Source: Paraburkholderia aspalathi
Lineage (GTDB): Bacteria > Pseudomonadota > Gammaproteobacteria > Burkholderiales > Burkholderiaceae
DNA: 64,000 bases
Direction: 5' to 3'
Assembly: GCF_900116445.1 (NCBI RefSeq)
Contig: NZ_FPBH01000041.1
Location: 1 to 64,000, forward strand
Below the pieces are notes generated by a model, which ran no database searches, was not told the origin of the DNA, and was given only the letters and a program-made list of their open reading frames with translations. Made by a program: the position numbers and the translations under genes. Positions 43,777 to 51,025 of the stretch are shown here, in pieces. Positions within the stretch are counted from its first letter, which is position 1; every line of letters begins with the position of its first letter.

Positions 43777-45288
43777 ATGCAAGCGTTCAATGACACAGCC
43801 GACGTCACCCACTTTATTCATGGCGAGCGAGTACGTGGATCAGGCGTGCGTACCCAGGCGATTTTCAATCCTGCCACGGGCGAACGGCCACGCAAACTTG
43901 TGCTGGGCGACGTCGCAGATGTTGACGCCGCTGTGGCAAGCGCCAAGGCTGCATTTCCGAAGTGGAGCAATACGCCGCCGATTCGCCGGGCTCGCGTCAT
44001 GCTGCGGTTTCTTGAGTTGATGAACAGGCATCGTGATGAGCTGGCTGCAATCATCACAGCGGAACACGGAAAAGTCTTCTCTGATGCTCAAGGCGAGGTG
44101 GCGCGCGGTATCGATGTCATCGAATTCGCGTGTGGCATTCCGCAACTGCTTAAGGGGGACTACACGGAGCAGGTTTCAACCGGCATGGACAACTGGACAG
44201 TACGTCAGGCGCTAGGCGTTGTCGCAGGCATTACGCCGTTCAACTTCCCGTGCATGGTGCCCTGCTGGATGTTTCCTGTTGCAATTGCGGCCGGCAACGC
44301 ATTCATTCTGAAGCCAAGCGAGAGGGACCCGTCGGCGTCGTTGTTCATGGCAAGACTGATGAAAGAGGCAGGCCTGCCCGATGGCATTTTCAACGTGGTT
44401 CAGGGTGACAAAGTCGTTGTGGATGCGTTGCTGGCACACTCGGATGTGAAGGCGGTGAGTTTTGTTGGATCGACGCCGATCGCCAATTACATCTACGAAA
44501 CGGGCGCGAGGAACGGTAAGCGCGTGCAGGCGCTGGGCGGCGCCAAAAACCATATGGTAGTGATGCCCGATGCCGACATCGATCAAGCTGTCGACGCACT
44601 GGTTGGTGCTGGGTACGGTTCTGCCGGCGAGCGTTGCATGGCTATTTCGGTTGCTGTTCTCGTAGGCGATGTTGCTGACAAAATCATTCCGAAGCTTGCC
44701 GAGCGTGCGCGCAGTCTCATTGTGAAGAACGGCATGGAGCCCGATGCGGAAATGGGGCCAATCGTTACGCAACAGGCGCTCGAACGCATCGAAGGGTACA
44801 TCGCGATTGGCGTCGACGAAGGTGCAAAGCTGGTTGTTGACGGTCGCGGCCTTAAGGTAGACGGCTTCGAGGGCGGTTTCTTCACGGGCGGCACGCTGTT
44901 CGACAACGTCACGCCGGAGATGCGGATTTACAAGGAAGAAATCTTTGGACCCGTGCTTGCCTGCGTCCGTGTGAAGGACTTCTCGGAAGCGGTCGATCTG
45001 ATCAATGCTCATGAGTTTGGCAATGGTGTGGCGTGCTACACGCGGGACGGGCACATCGCTCGCGAATTCGGTCGGCGCATCGAAGTAGGGATGGTCGGAA
45101 TTAACGTGCCCATTCCGGTTCCGATGGCCTGGCATGGTTTCGGTGGCTGGAAGCGCAGCCTGTTCGGCGATACGCACGCATACGGCGAAGAAGGTGTTCG
45201 CTTCTATACAAAGCAGAAGTCGATCATGCAACGTTGGCCGGAAAGCACGGAAAAGGGTGCCGAATTTGCAATGCCTACGGCGAAGTAG
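43777..45288 (+). CDS. mmsA: CoA-acylating methylmalonate/malonate semialdehyde dehydrogenase
   Basis: A 503-residue MmsA-type aldehyde dehydrogenase that converts methylmalonate semialdehyde to propionyl-CoA, and often malonate semialdehyde to acetyl-CoA, using NAD and CoA. Catalytic Cys287 (GSAGERCMAIS) and the cofactor region ITPFNFPCMVPCWMFPVAIA (Asn156) are plain; the Glu normally found as catalytic base is replaced by the family's GGAKNHMVV, as in MMSDH. The frame is open 184 codons upstream, antisense to the LysR gene, and was rejected. The ATG at 43777 has AAGGA. It ends in a strong terminator. Neighbours suggest malonate semialdehyde as the substrate here. Confidence 0.93.
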   Translation: MQAFNDTADVTHFIHGERVRGSGVRTQAIFNPATGERPRKLVLGDVADVDAAVASAKAAFPKWSNTPPIRRARVMLRFLELMNRHRDELAAIITAEHGKVFSDAQGEVARGIDVIEFACGIPQLLKGDYTEQVSTGMDNWTVRQALGVVAGITPFNFPCMVPCWMFPVAIAAGNAFILKPSERDPSASLFMARLMKEAGLPDGIFNVVQGDKVVVDALLAHSDVKAVSFVGSTPIANYIYETGARNGKRVQALGGAKNHMVVMPDADIDQAVDALVGAGYGSAGERCMAISVAVLVGDVADKIIPKLAERARSLIVKNGMEPDAEMGPIVTQQALERIEGYIAIGVDEGAKLVVDGRGLKVDGFEGGFFTGGTLFDNVTPEMRIYKEEIFGPVLACVRVKDFSEAVDLINAHEFGNGVACYTRDGHIAREFGRRIEVGMVGINVPIPVPMAWHGFGGWKRSLFGDTHAYGEEGVRFYTKQKSIMQRWPESTEKGAEFAMPTAK

Positions 45289-45313
45289 ACTAACTGGCAT
45301 GGCATGTGATTGG

Positions 45314-45343
45314 ACGCCGCACGCAGCACGGTGCGGCGTTTTT
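45314..45343 (+). terminator. Rho-independent terminator after mmsA
   Basis: ACGCCGCAC (45314-45322) and GTGCGGCGT (45331-45339) form a perfect 9-bp stem with an 8-base loop, followed by TTTT. It lies 26 bases after the mmsA stop. Confidence 0.9.
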
Positions 45344-45537
45344 CTTTGTGTGAAGTCGTGGCCTGGCAATGAGTTAAACGCCCGGTCTGCAATCGGCACT
45401 TTGAACCCGGTACCTTGACATAGATTTACGCCACGATGGAAAGAGAGTTTTTCCCGCCCACCGGTTGACGGTACGTCCAGCCGAACTGAACACTCGTATA
45501 GGTTGTATTCCAGAGCGAGAATCAGATTGGGGGCGAT

Positions 45538-46455
45538 ATGAATTTCTCATCGTTAGAAATATTTTGTGCTGTCGCCACCGAACAGAGTGTGACCCGGGCG
45601 GCTCGTCATCTGGCCCGTGTTCAGTCCAATGTAACGATGCGCGTGCAACAACTGGAAGAGGAGTTGCAGGTCCAGCTTTTTTCCAGAAGTGGAAAACGGA
45701 TGAGCTTGACGCCGAGTGGCCGAACAATGCTGGGCTATGCGCAACGGCTCTTGTACCTCGCAGAAGAAGCAAGGCTTGCGATGAGTCCGGAGCAGCAGCC
45801 CGGACGATTGAGCATCGGCGCTATGGAAAGCACGGCAGCGGCGCGCCTTCCGGCACTGCTCTCGAAGTACCACAGCAGGTGGCCGCAGGTCGAGCTGGAG
45901 ATTTCGATCGGTACGTCACGTTCACTGGTCGATGATGTGGAGAGAGGGCATCTCGACTGCGTTTTTGTCGCGGATAGTAGTTTTCCGGGCACGCGCGATC
46001 CGCGACCAAAGTTCGCTGCGCGCGGGCTACGCGCAACGCGCGCATACCGGGAGGATCTACTGCTTGTGTTGCCGCCCAACCATCCAACGGTAAACCGGCC
46101 TACGGATCTCAGGATCAAAACGCTGGCCGCTTTTTCCGATGGTTGTGCCTATCGGAACGTACTCGAGCAATGGTTGGGTATCACTGGTCTGGAGACGGGC
46201 GGTGGCTGGAAAGTCACGGAGCTTGTTTCGTATCACGCCATTCTGGCCAGCGTTGCGGCGGGTTCGTGTTTCGCACTTTGCCCGAGGTCCATTCTGGATT
46301 TGCAGTGTGTTCCGATGGATATTTACGCGCAGAAATTCGCCACGATCGATACGTATCTGGTTGCACAAGCGAGCTATGAGAGCAGCGCTTACAAAGAGCT
46401 GCTTCAATTTCTTCAGACTGCGATGTACTCGGAGCCCGGAGGCACCAACAACTGA
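45538..46455 (+). CDS. LysR family regulator
   Basis: A 305-residue LTTR: MNFSSLEIFCAVATEQSVTRAARHL at the start, HTH VTRAARHLARVQSNVTMRVQQLE, then an LTTR effector domain with ISIGTSRSLVDDVERGHLDCVFVAD. It belongs to the same branch as the paralogue pair at 40384 and 52995, but only about half as similar. It precedes the nitronate monooxygenase-like gene by 188 bases on the same strand, so it may regulate that gene. The start ATG is preceded by GGGGGCGAT. Confidence 0.88.
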   Translation: MNFSSLEIFCAVATEQSVTRAARHLARVQSNVTMRVQQLEEELQVQLFSRSGKRMSLTPSGRTMLGYAQRLLYLAEEARLAMSPEQQPGRLSIGAMESTAAARLPALLSKYHSRWPQVELEISIGTSRSLVDDVERGHLDCVFVADSSFPGTRDPRPKFAARGLRATRAYREDLLLVLPPNHPTVNRPTDLRIKTLAAFSDGCAYRNVLEQWLGITGLETGGGWKVTELVSYHAILASVAAGSCFALCPRSILDLQCVPMDIYAQKFATIDTYLVAQASYESSAYKELLQFLQTAMYSEPGGTNN

Positions 46456-46643
46456 TAAACACGCCTGGCGAGCGTGTCTCACCCCCAACGGCGGGCGTTT
46501 GCGACCATTCACTGCACCCTATCTATCTAAGAGATTACTGGTATCAAAACAAATCGTTTCTTGTGCTGCGATCTGAGTAGCAGTATTACACCTGTGATTG
46601 CAGACGAGACAGATTCGTTGACGAAAAAAGCGAGGAGACGACG

Positions 46644-47636
46644 ATGTTTGAGCGATACGAGCAACTTAAATCGATACTTGGTGTGGATCATCCGATACTG
46701 CTTGCGCCGATGGACCGGGTGGCCGGCGGCAGGCTTGCCGCAGCGGTCACTGACGCAGGCGGGTTCGGAATAATAGGTGGCGGGTACGGCGACGAGACGT
46801 GGCTGCGGGAGGAGTTTGCCGCAGCACGTGGGGCCCGGATCGGGGTGGGGTTCATTACATGGAGTCTATCCAGGCAACCGCACCTTATCGATGTCTGCAT
46901 TGAACATTCACCCGCCGCAATCATGTTTTCGTTCGGTGACGCGAGCAAACATATCGAGCGAACGAAGAAGGCAGGAATTCTCGCGATCTGCCAGGTTCAG
47001 ACTGTTGCGATGGCACGTGAGGCGGTTAGCCAGGGCGCGGATATTATCGTCGCTCAAGGTGCAGAAGGCGGCGGTCATGGCGTTGCCTGCGGCACGATCT
47101 CACTTGTTCCAGCTGTCGTCGACGCAGTGGGTGAGATGGTGCCGGTGGTTGCGGCCGGCGGCATCGCCGACGGCAGGGGTTTTGCAGCGTCTCTTGCGCT
47201 TGGCGCCTCGGGCATCATGTTGGGAACCCGCATGTACGCAAGCGAGGAGGCGATTGGACACGACGATGCCAAACGACGGATCGTCGACTGTACGGGCGGC
47301 GAGCAAACCATCCGTGGGATTCTGTTTGATATAGCACGCGATAACGTTTGGCCGGCGCCGTACACGGGCCGGGTGCTGCGAAACGAGTTCTCCGAAAAGT
47401 GGGTTGGGCGTGAGCGCGAACTGTTTCAGCAAATACATGAGGAGCGGGCGAGGTATTCAAGTGCTCGAGAGAATCACGACTACGATACCGCTGCCGTGAT
47501 CGCGGGCGAATCTGCTGCCTTGATCCACGATGTACTGCCGGCCAGATTGATAGTCGGAAACATCGTCAGGGAGATGGACGCGATACTTGGCTACTCCCTC
47601 TACGCGCAAAATCGGACGGTGACGTCATCAACGTAA
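46644..47636 (+). CDS. Nitronate monooxygenase-like FMN oxidoreductase
   Basis: A 330-residue TIM-barrel flavoprotein of the 2-nitropropane dioxygenase/nitronate monooxygenase family. The N-terminus ILGVDHPILLAPMDRVAGG carries the FMN-binding Pro-Met; the conserved catalytic-type His is His145 in VAQGAEGGGHG; phosphate-binding residues are in VVAAGGIADGRGFAASLALGASGIMLGTR (about 168-196). Class I enzymes oxidise propionate-3-nitronate to malonate semialdehyde; related proteins are enoyl reductases or unknown. The substrate here is inferred only from the neighbourhood (mmsA, CaaD-like). It is followed closely by a MOSC gene whose reading frame begins at the stop codon. Confidence 0.82.
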   Translation: MFERYEQLKSILGVDHPILLAPMDRVAGGRLAAAVTDAGGFGIIGGGYGDETWLREEFAAARGARIGVGFITWSLSRQPHLIDVCIEHSPAAIMFSFGDASKHIERTKKAGILAICQVQTVAMAREAVSQGADIIVAQGAEGGGHGVACGTISLVPAVVDAVGEMVPVVAAGGIADGRGFAASLALGASGIMLGTRMYASEEAIGHDDAKRRIVDCTGGEQTIRGILFDIARDNVWPAPYTGRVLRNEFSEKWVGRERELFQQIHEERARYSSARENHDYDTAAVIAGESAALIHDVLPARLIVGNIVREMDAILGYSLYAQNRTVTSST

Positions 47637-47707
47637 TCGCCGCCCGGCTGCTCGCGGTTAGCGTAGGTTCGAGTGCTCCATTAGATGTAGGGAGCACCTC
47701 GCAAGGG

Positions 47708-48250
47708 ATGGTAGTTAACTCCGGAATACGCAAAACTCCTGTCAGTTTGCTTCACAACCGGACTTGTATCGAGGTTCGCAGGCTAGGCCTGGTCGGCGAC
47801 GAGCAGGTAGACCTTAGTGTACATGGGGGCCTTGAGAAGGCTGTGTACATGTATCCGGTCGAACACTATGAGTGGTGGCGAGAGCGCAGGCTGGAAGCAG
47901 GCATTGCCGGTGCCGCCGACCCGCTGCCGTTTGCCGCCGTGGGAGAGAATTTGACGACCTGTGGGCTGCTCGAAACCCAGCTCTGGGTCGGGGACCGAAT
48001 ATTGATTGGTGACGTCGAATTTCGCGTCGAGTCGCCCCGGAATCCCTGCTACAAGTTTAATGCCGTGATGGGCTATGTACGCGCTGCCAAACATATGATA
48101 ACGAGCGGGTACTCCGGTGTTTACTTAAGCGTGTCCAAGACCGGTTTTATTTCAGCGGGCTCGCCGATTCAAGTGATTCCCGGTCGTCGGCAGGAGTCGA
48201 TAAACGCAGTGCTGGACCTGCGACGCAGCCGCGCGCGGCACGAACCGTAA
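47708..48250 (+). CDS. MOSC domain protein, YiiM-like
   Basis: A 180-residue MOSC protein from the ATG at 47708. It has the signature RLGLVGDEQVDLSVHGG, VGENLTTCGLLETQLWVGDRILIGDV and SPRNPCYKF, with the conserved Cys of YiiM-type enzymes that bind molybdenum cofactor and reduce N-hydroxylated compounds such as 6-hydroxylaminopurine. The conserved N-terminal strand (LLAVSVG) is encoded in frame upstream, back to 47636, but no ATG, GTG or TTG is present there, so the true start is uncertain. It directly follows the nitronate monooxygenase-like gene. Confidence 0.8.
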   Translation: MVVNSGIRKTPVSLLHNRTCIEVRRLGLVGDEQVDLSVHGGLEKAVYMYPVEHYEWWRERRLEAGIAGAADPLPFAAVGENLTTCGLLETQLWVGDRILIGDVEFRVESPRNPCYKFNAVMGYVRAAKHMITSGYSGVYLSVSKTGFISAGSPIQVIPGRRQESINAVLDLRRSRARHEP

Positions 48251-48634
48251 GGCGTACATTGCGTCCGCGTCTGAAGCCATCAGAGTAGTGGCTGTTTGTG
48301 ATTGAGACCGAACCAGATAACTCGATTCCGGCGACGAAATAGTCCCGGAAACTATTGGCCGTTGAGAAACAGCAAAAACCGGGGCACGCGAGCAGACTCT
48401 TTTGTGCGGCTCCGTTGGCGCAGCGACCGCATTGACGAGGATCCTGGTGTGGCAGGGTTATCTCTGGGATAGATAGCGGTATGTAATACCTTCGCTTGAT
48501 GTTCGACTCAAACGGTGCGAGTTTGTATTACTGGATTGAGAACCACAATGTCACATTGAACTCGACATCAGGGTGAGGAAACAATTGGATTGTCATTCGA
48601 GGCGATCCGGTTTTTTTGGAGGGACAGACTTCAA
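48251..48634. other. 384-base gap upstream of the PrpD-CaaD-symporter operon
   Basis: No gene is called. It holds an inverted repeat GGTAT-GTA-ATACC at 48478-48490 and, near its end, a polypurine Shine-Dalgarno (TTTGGAGGG). The gap before an operon of five genes is a natural place for a promoter and a LysR site. Confidence 0.5.
48478..48490. promoter_or_regulatory. Inverted repeat GGTAT-N3-ATACC, candidate operator
   Basis: A perfect 5-bp-arm inverted repeat 145 bases before the PrpD start, in a gap where a LysR site would be expected. The arms are short, so chance is not excluded. Confidence 0.35.
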
Positions 48635-50044
48635 ATGAGTACACCTACGACTGCTCAGCGTATCGGCCGTTTTGCATACGACGCACGCGCGGAGCATCTT
48701 ACGCCTGGCACAAGGGCAATCTTCAAGCGGAATATTCTCGACAGCCTGGGTTGCGCCATAGCAGCGCTGCCAGGTAAGCCGTTCAAGGCGCTTCGCGATC
48801 AGTTCGACGAGTACCGTGGCTCGGGGACCTGTTCATTGATTGGCGGCGGTAAGACTTCGCCCGATCAGGCCGCGTTGTACAACACGGGTTTGGTCAGGTA
48901 CGTCGACTTGCTGGATAGCTACATGTCTCCTGGCGGACTATGTCATCCAAGCGATAACTTCGGAACCATTCTGGCCGCTGCTGAACATGCGTCCGCAAGT
49001 GGCGAGGAGTTCATGCTGGCATTGGCGACGTCCTACGAGATTGGCTGCCGCATTACGGCGATAGTTCCTGTTATGGCCAAGGGGTTCAATCACGCAATCC
49101 AGTTGGCGATGTCTGCCGCGGCAGGGTCGGGAAAGCTGTTCGGTCTCGATGCCGATCAGATCGCAAACGCGATTGCAATCGCAACGATCGACAACATTTC
49201 GCTGTCGTGTGTGCATTCCGAACCGGTTTCGCAGTGGAAGGGCTTTTCTCCCGGTATCACGGGTATGAGAGCCGTTTATTCAGCGTCTCTTGCCAAGCGT
49301 GGCTTTACAGGCCCTCTGCGCCTTTTTGAGGGTCCCAATGGTCTGGTGCGAATGTTTGACCAACCGCTCGAAGTCGATTGGGAAGACCAGCGGCTCGAGG
49401 TCGTTCACCAGACGGTCATGAAGAAATACTGCTCGCTTATTCACGGTCAGCCCGTTCTCGAAGCTACGCTCGCGTTAAAGCGCAAACATGGTTTGAAGGG
49501 CAGTGACGTGGATGAAGTCCAATGCGACATCTTTCAGACTGGATTTGAAATTGCCGGCGGCGGCAGCTTCGGCCCAAAGGATAACCCGCAGACTAAAGAG
49601 CAGGCGGACTACAACCTCAAGTACCTGATCGCTGCAGCGTTGCTTGACGATCAGGTTGGCCCGGCTCAGCTCGAGCCCGAGCGTGTACAGGCTGCCGATG
49701 CACAGGCGTTGCTCAGGCGAGTGACTGTAAAGCCTGATGCCGAATTCTCGGCGCAGTATCCGCGCGAGCTAAACACGCGTGTGACGATCAAATGCAAGGA
49801 TGGTCGTGTGTTGGCCGAGGAGCATGTGGGATTCGAAGGCGGATTGGATAACCCGTTCACGTGGGAACGTACCGTCGAGAAATTCAACTGGTTGAGCGAA
49901 CAGTACGCGGACCAGGTGCTTCGAAATCAGATCATCGATCTGGTTTCAACGCTGGAGCAACACTCAATTGAAGAGTTGATGACCATTTTGGTGAAGGTAA
50001 GTCCTGAACCACGATTCCCGGTTATGCATCCGGGGATTCAATAG
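48635..50044 (+). CDS. MmgE/PrpD family protein
   Basis: A 469-residue member of the MmgE/PrpD family, which includes 2-methylcitrate dehydratase and cis-aconitate decarboxylase. The active-site region RYVDLLDSYMSPGGLCHPSDNFGTILAAAE (about residue 88, in parts) and the KYCSLIHGQPVLEA region near 265 are visible. It is the first gene of a run with two CaaD-like subunits, a small membrane protein and a symporter, spaced 26, 18, 188 and 17 bases. It probably dehydrates, isomerises or decarboxylates the imported acid; substrate unknown. The ATG at 48635 was preferred to a TTG at 48590 by family length and a GGAGG upstream. Confidence 0.85.
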   Translation: MSTPTTAQRIGRFAYDARAEHLTPGTRAIFKRNILDSLGCAIAALPGKPFKALRDQFDEYRGSGTCSLIGGGKTSPDQAALYNTGLVRYVDLLDSYMSPGGLCHPSDNFGTILAAAEHASASGEEFMLALATSYEIGCRITAIVPVMAKGFNHAIQLAMSAAAGSGKLFGLDADQIANAIAIATIDNISLSCVHSEPVSQWKGFSPGITGMRAVYSASLAKRGFTGPLRLFEGPNGLVRMFDQPLEVDWEDQRLEVVHQTVMKKYCSLIHGQPVLEATLALKRKHGLKGSDVDEVQCDIFQTGFEIAGGGSFGPKDNPQTKEQADYNLKYLIAAALLDDQVGPAQLEPERVQAADAQALLRRVTVKPDAEFSAQYPRELNTRVTIKCKDGRVLAEEHVGFEGGLDNPFTWERTVEKFNWLSEQYADQVLRNQIIDLVSTLEQHSIEELMTILVKVSPEPRFPVMHPGIQ

Positions 50045-50070
50045 TCCAGAGAGATTTTTAGGAGATATAT

Positions 50071-50301
50071 ATGGCACTCATTTCTTGTGACATGCGTTTT
50101 GGTCGGACCGACGAACAGAAGCGACTGCTTGCTGCCGGATTACTCCGGGTGGTCAGCGCCGCGACGGGCGAGACGAAGAACGACATTTTTCTCGTGATTC
50201 GCGAAGGACGCGGAATCAACTTCGTCGAGCACGGTGAGCATCTTCCCGAATATGTCGAGGGTGCGGCGAACGACAAAGAACTTATTGAGCGTCTTAAATA
50301 G
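50071..50301 (+). CDS. CaaD alpha-like tautomerase subunit with Ala in place of Pro1
   Basis: A 76-residue tautomerase superfamily subunit. From memory it matches the alpha subunit of trans-3-chloroacrylic acid dehalogenase closely (ISCDMRFGRTDEQKR, GINFVEHGEHLP and ANDKELIERLK). After Met removal residue 1 is Ala, not Pro; Arg8, Arg11 and Glu52, the substrate-binding and water-activating residues of CaaD, are all present. In characterised CaaD the catalytic proline is that of the beta subunit, so loss of alpha Pro1 need not abolish activity. It has a clear AGGAG 8 bases before the ATG, so the Ala is not a start-choice artefact. The beta-like gene follows after 18 bases. Confidence 0.88.
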   Translation: MALISCDMRFGRTDEQKRLLAAGLLRVVSAATGETKNDIFLVIREGRGINFVEHGEHLPEYVEGAANDKELIERLK

Positions 50302-50319
50302 AACTACCGGAGAGCCATC

Positions 50320-50523
50320 ATGCCTTTCATCGAATGCCATATCAAGACCGGTCTCACGCATCAACGACGTGAACAACTTATCAGGGACATCATCCAGGTC
50401 ACGCACGACTCGATCGGGTCGGATCCGAAGATCATTAACGTGATTTTGCATGAACATCCGGCTGAAAATATCAGCATTTCCAGTCGGATCAATGGGGAGG
50501 ACTTCAAGAAATCCGCAGGATAG
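50320..50523 (+). CDS. CaaD beta-like tautomerase subunit
   Basis: A 67-residue tautomerase superfamily subunit beginning with Pro1 after Met removal (PFIECHI). LIRDIIQVTHDSIGSDPKIINVIL and ISISSRINGE resemble the beta subunit of CaaD closely. With the alpha-like subunit just upstream it should form an alpha-3/beta-3 heterohexamer. In CaaD, beta-Pro1 is the general acid that protonates C2 while water activated by alpha-Glu52 adds at C3. Likely reaction: hydration of an alpha,beta-unsaturated or haloacrylic acid, giving malonate semialdehyde or a related oxo/hydroxy acid. Its start is after GGAGAG. Confidence 0.88.
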   Translation: MPFIECHIKTGLTHQRREQLIRDIIQVTHDSIGSDPKIINVILHEHPAENISISSRINGEDFKKSAG

Positions 50524-50711
50524 CCGCGCGAAATTTCGCGTTAAGGACTTCCTCTGCGTTCCGCCGACGTCGCGTCCGGCGGCCAGCGTTTCAGATGTAT
50601 GCGGCGGCGATAGACCATATGACGAAGCCATAAGTTCGTTTATTTCGGGCTTCTATGAGAATCAGGTTCTTTGAGCTAAATAATACGTAGTACAAAAAAT
50701 ATGGAGGAGAT

Positions 50712-51008
50712 ATGAGTAGAGCAACGATGGAGGTGGACAGTGCCGACACCGGACGTGAAAGGGTGGGGCTGGCAATAGTCCTGACGCTTGTGGAGGTGTT
50801 GATGTTTTTTGGATTCATTACGCTTGCCGCCGCGTCGCCGGCAACGCTCGCTTCGCCAGTGGTAGAGGGGTCAAACATTACGCTTGCGTTTCTGTACGGA
50901 ATAGTAATTCTGGTCGCTGGCGTGCTGCTTATCGGGTTGTATGTACTGATCGAAAATGCCGCAGACTCGCGAGATTTCGTATCGACACAGCCGAAAGTTA
51001 TCCGTTGA
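50712..51008 (+). CDS. Small membrane protein, DUF485-like symporter partner
   Basis: A 98-residue protein with two transmembrane helices (about 20-42 and 55-82: VGLAIVLTLVEVLMFFGFITL and NITLAFLYGIVILVAGVLLIGL) and a short soluble tail. Such small proteins (DUF485, YjcH) are encoded next to acetate/ActP-type sodium:solute symporters, as here, where the symporter follows after 17 bases. Its function is thought to be assistance or regulation of the symporter. Sequence similarity to DUF485 is only moderate (the conserved YVxxA/N tail becomes LYVLIEN). Confidence 0.75.
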   Translation: MSRATMEVDSADTGRERVGLAIVLTLVEVLMFFGFITLAAASPATLASPVVEGSNITLAFLYGIVILVAGVLLIGLYVLIENAADSRDFVSTQPKVIR

Positions 51009-51025
51009 TTACCTGGTGACCTGCT

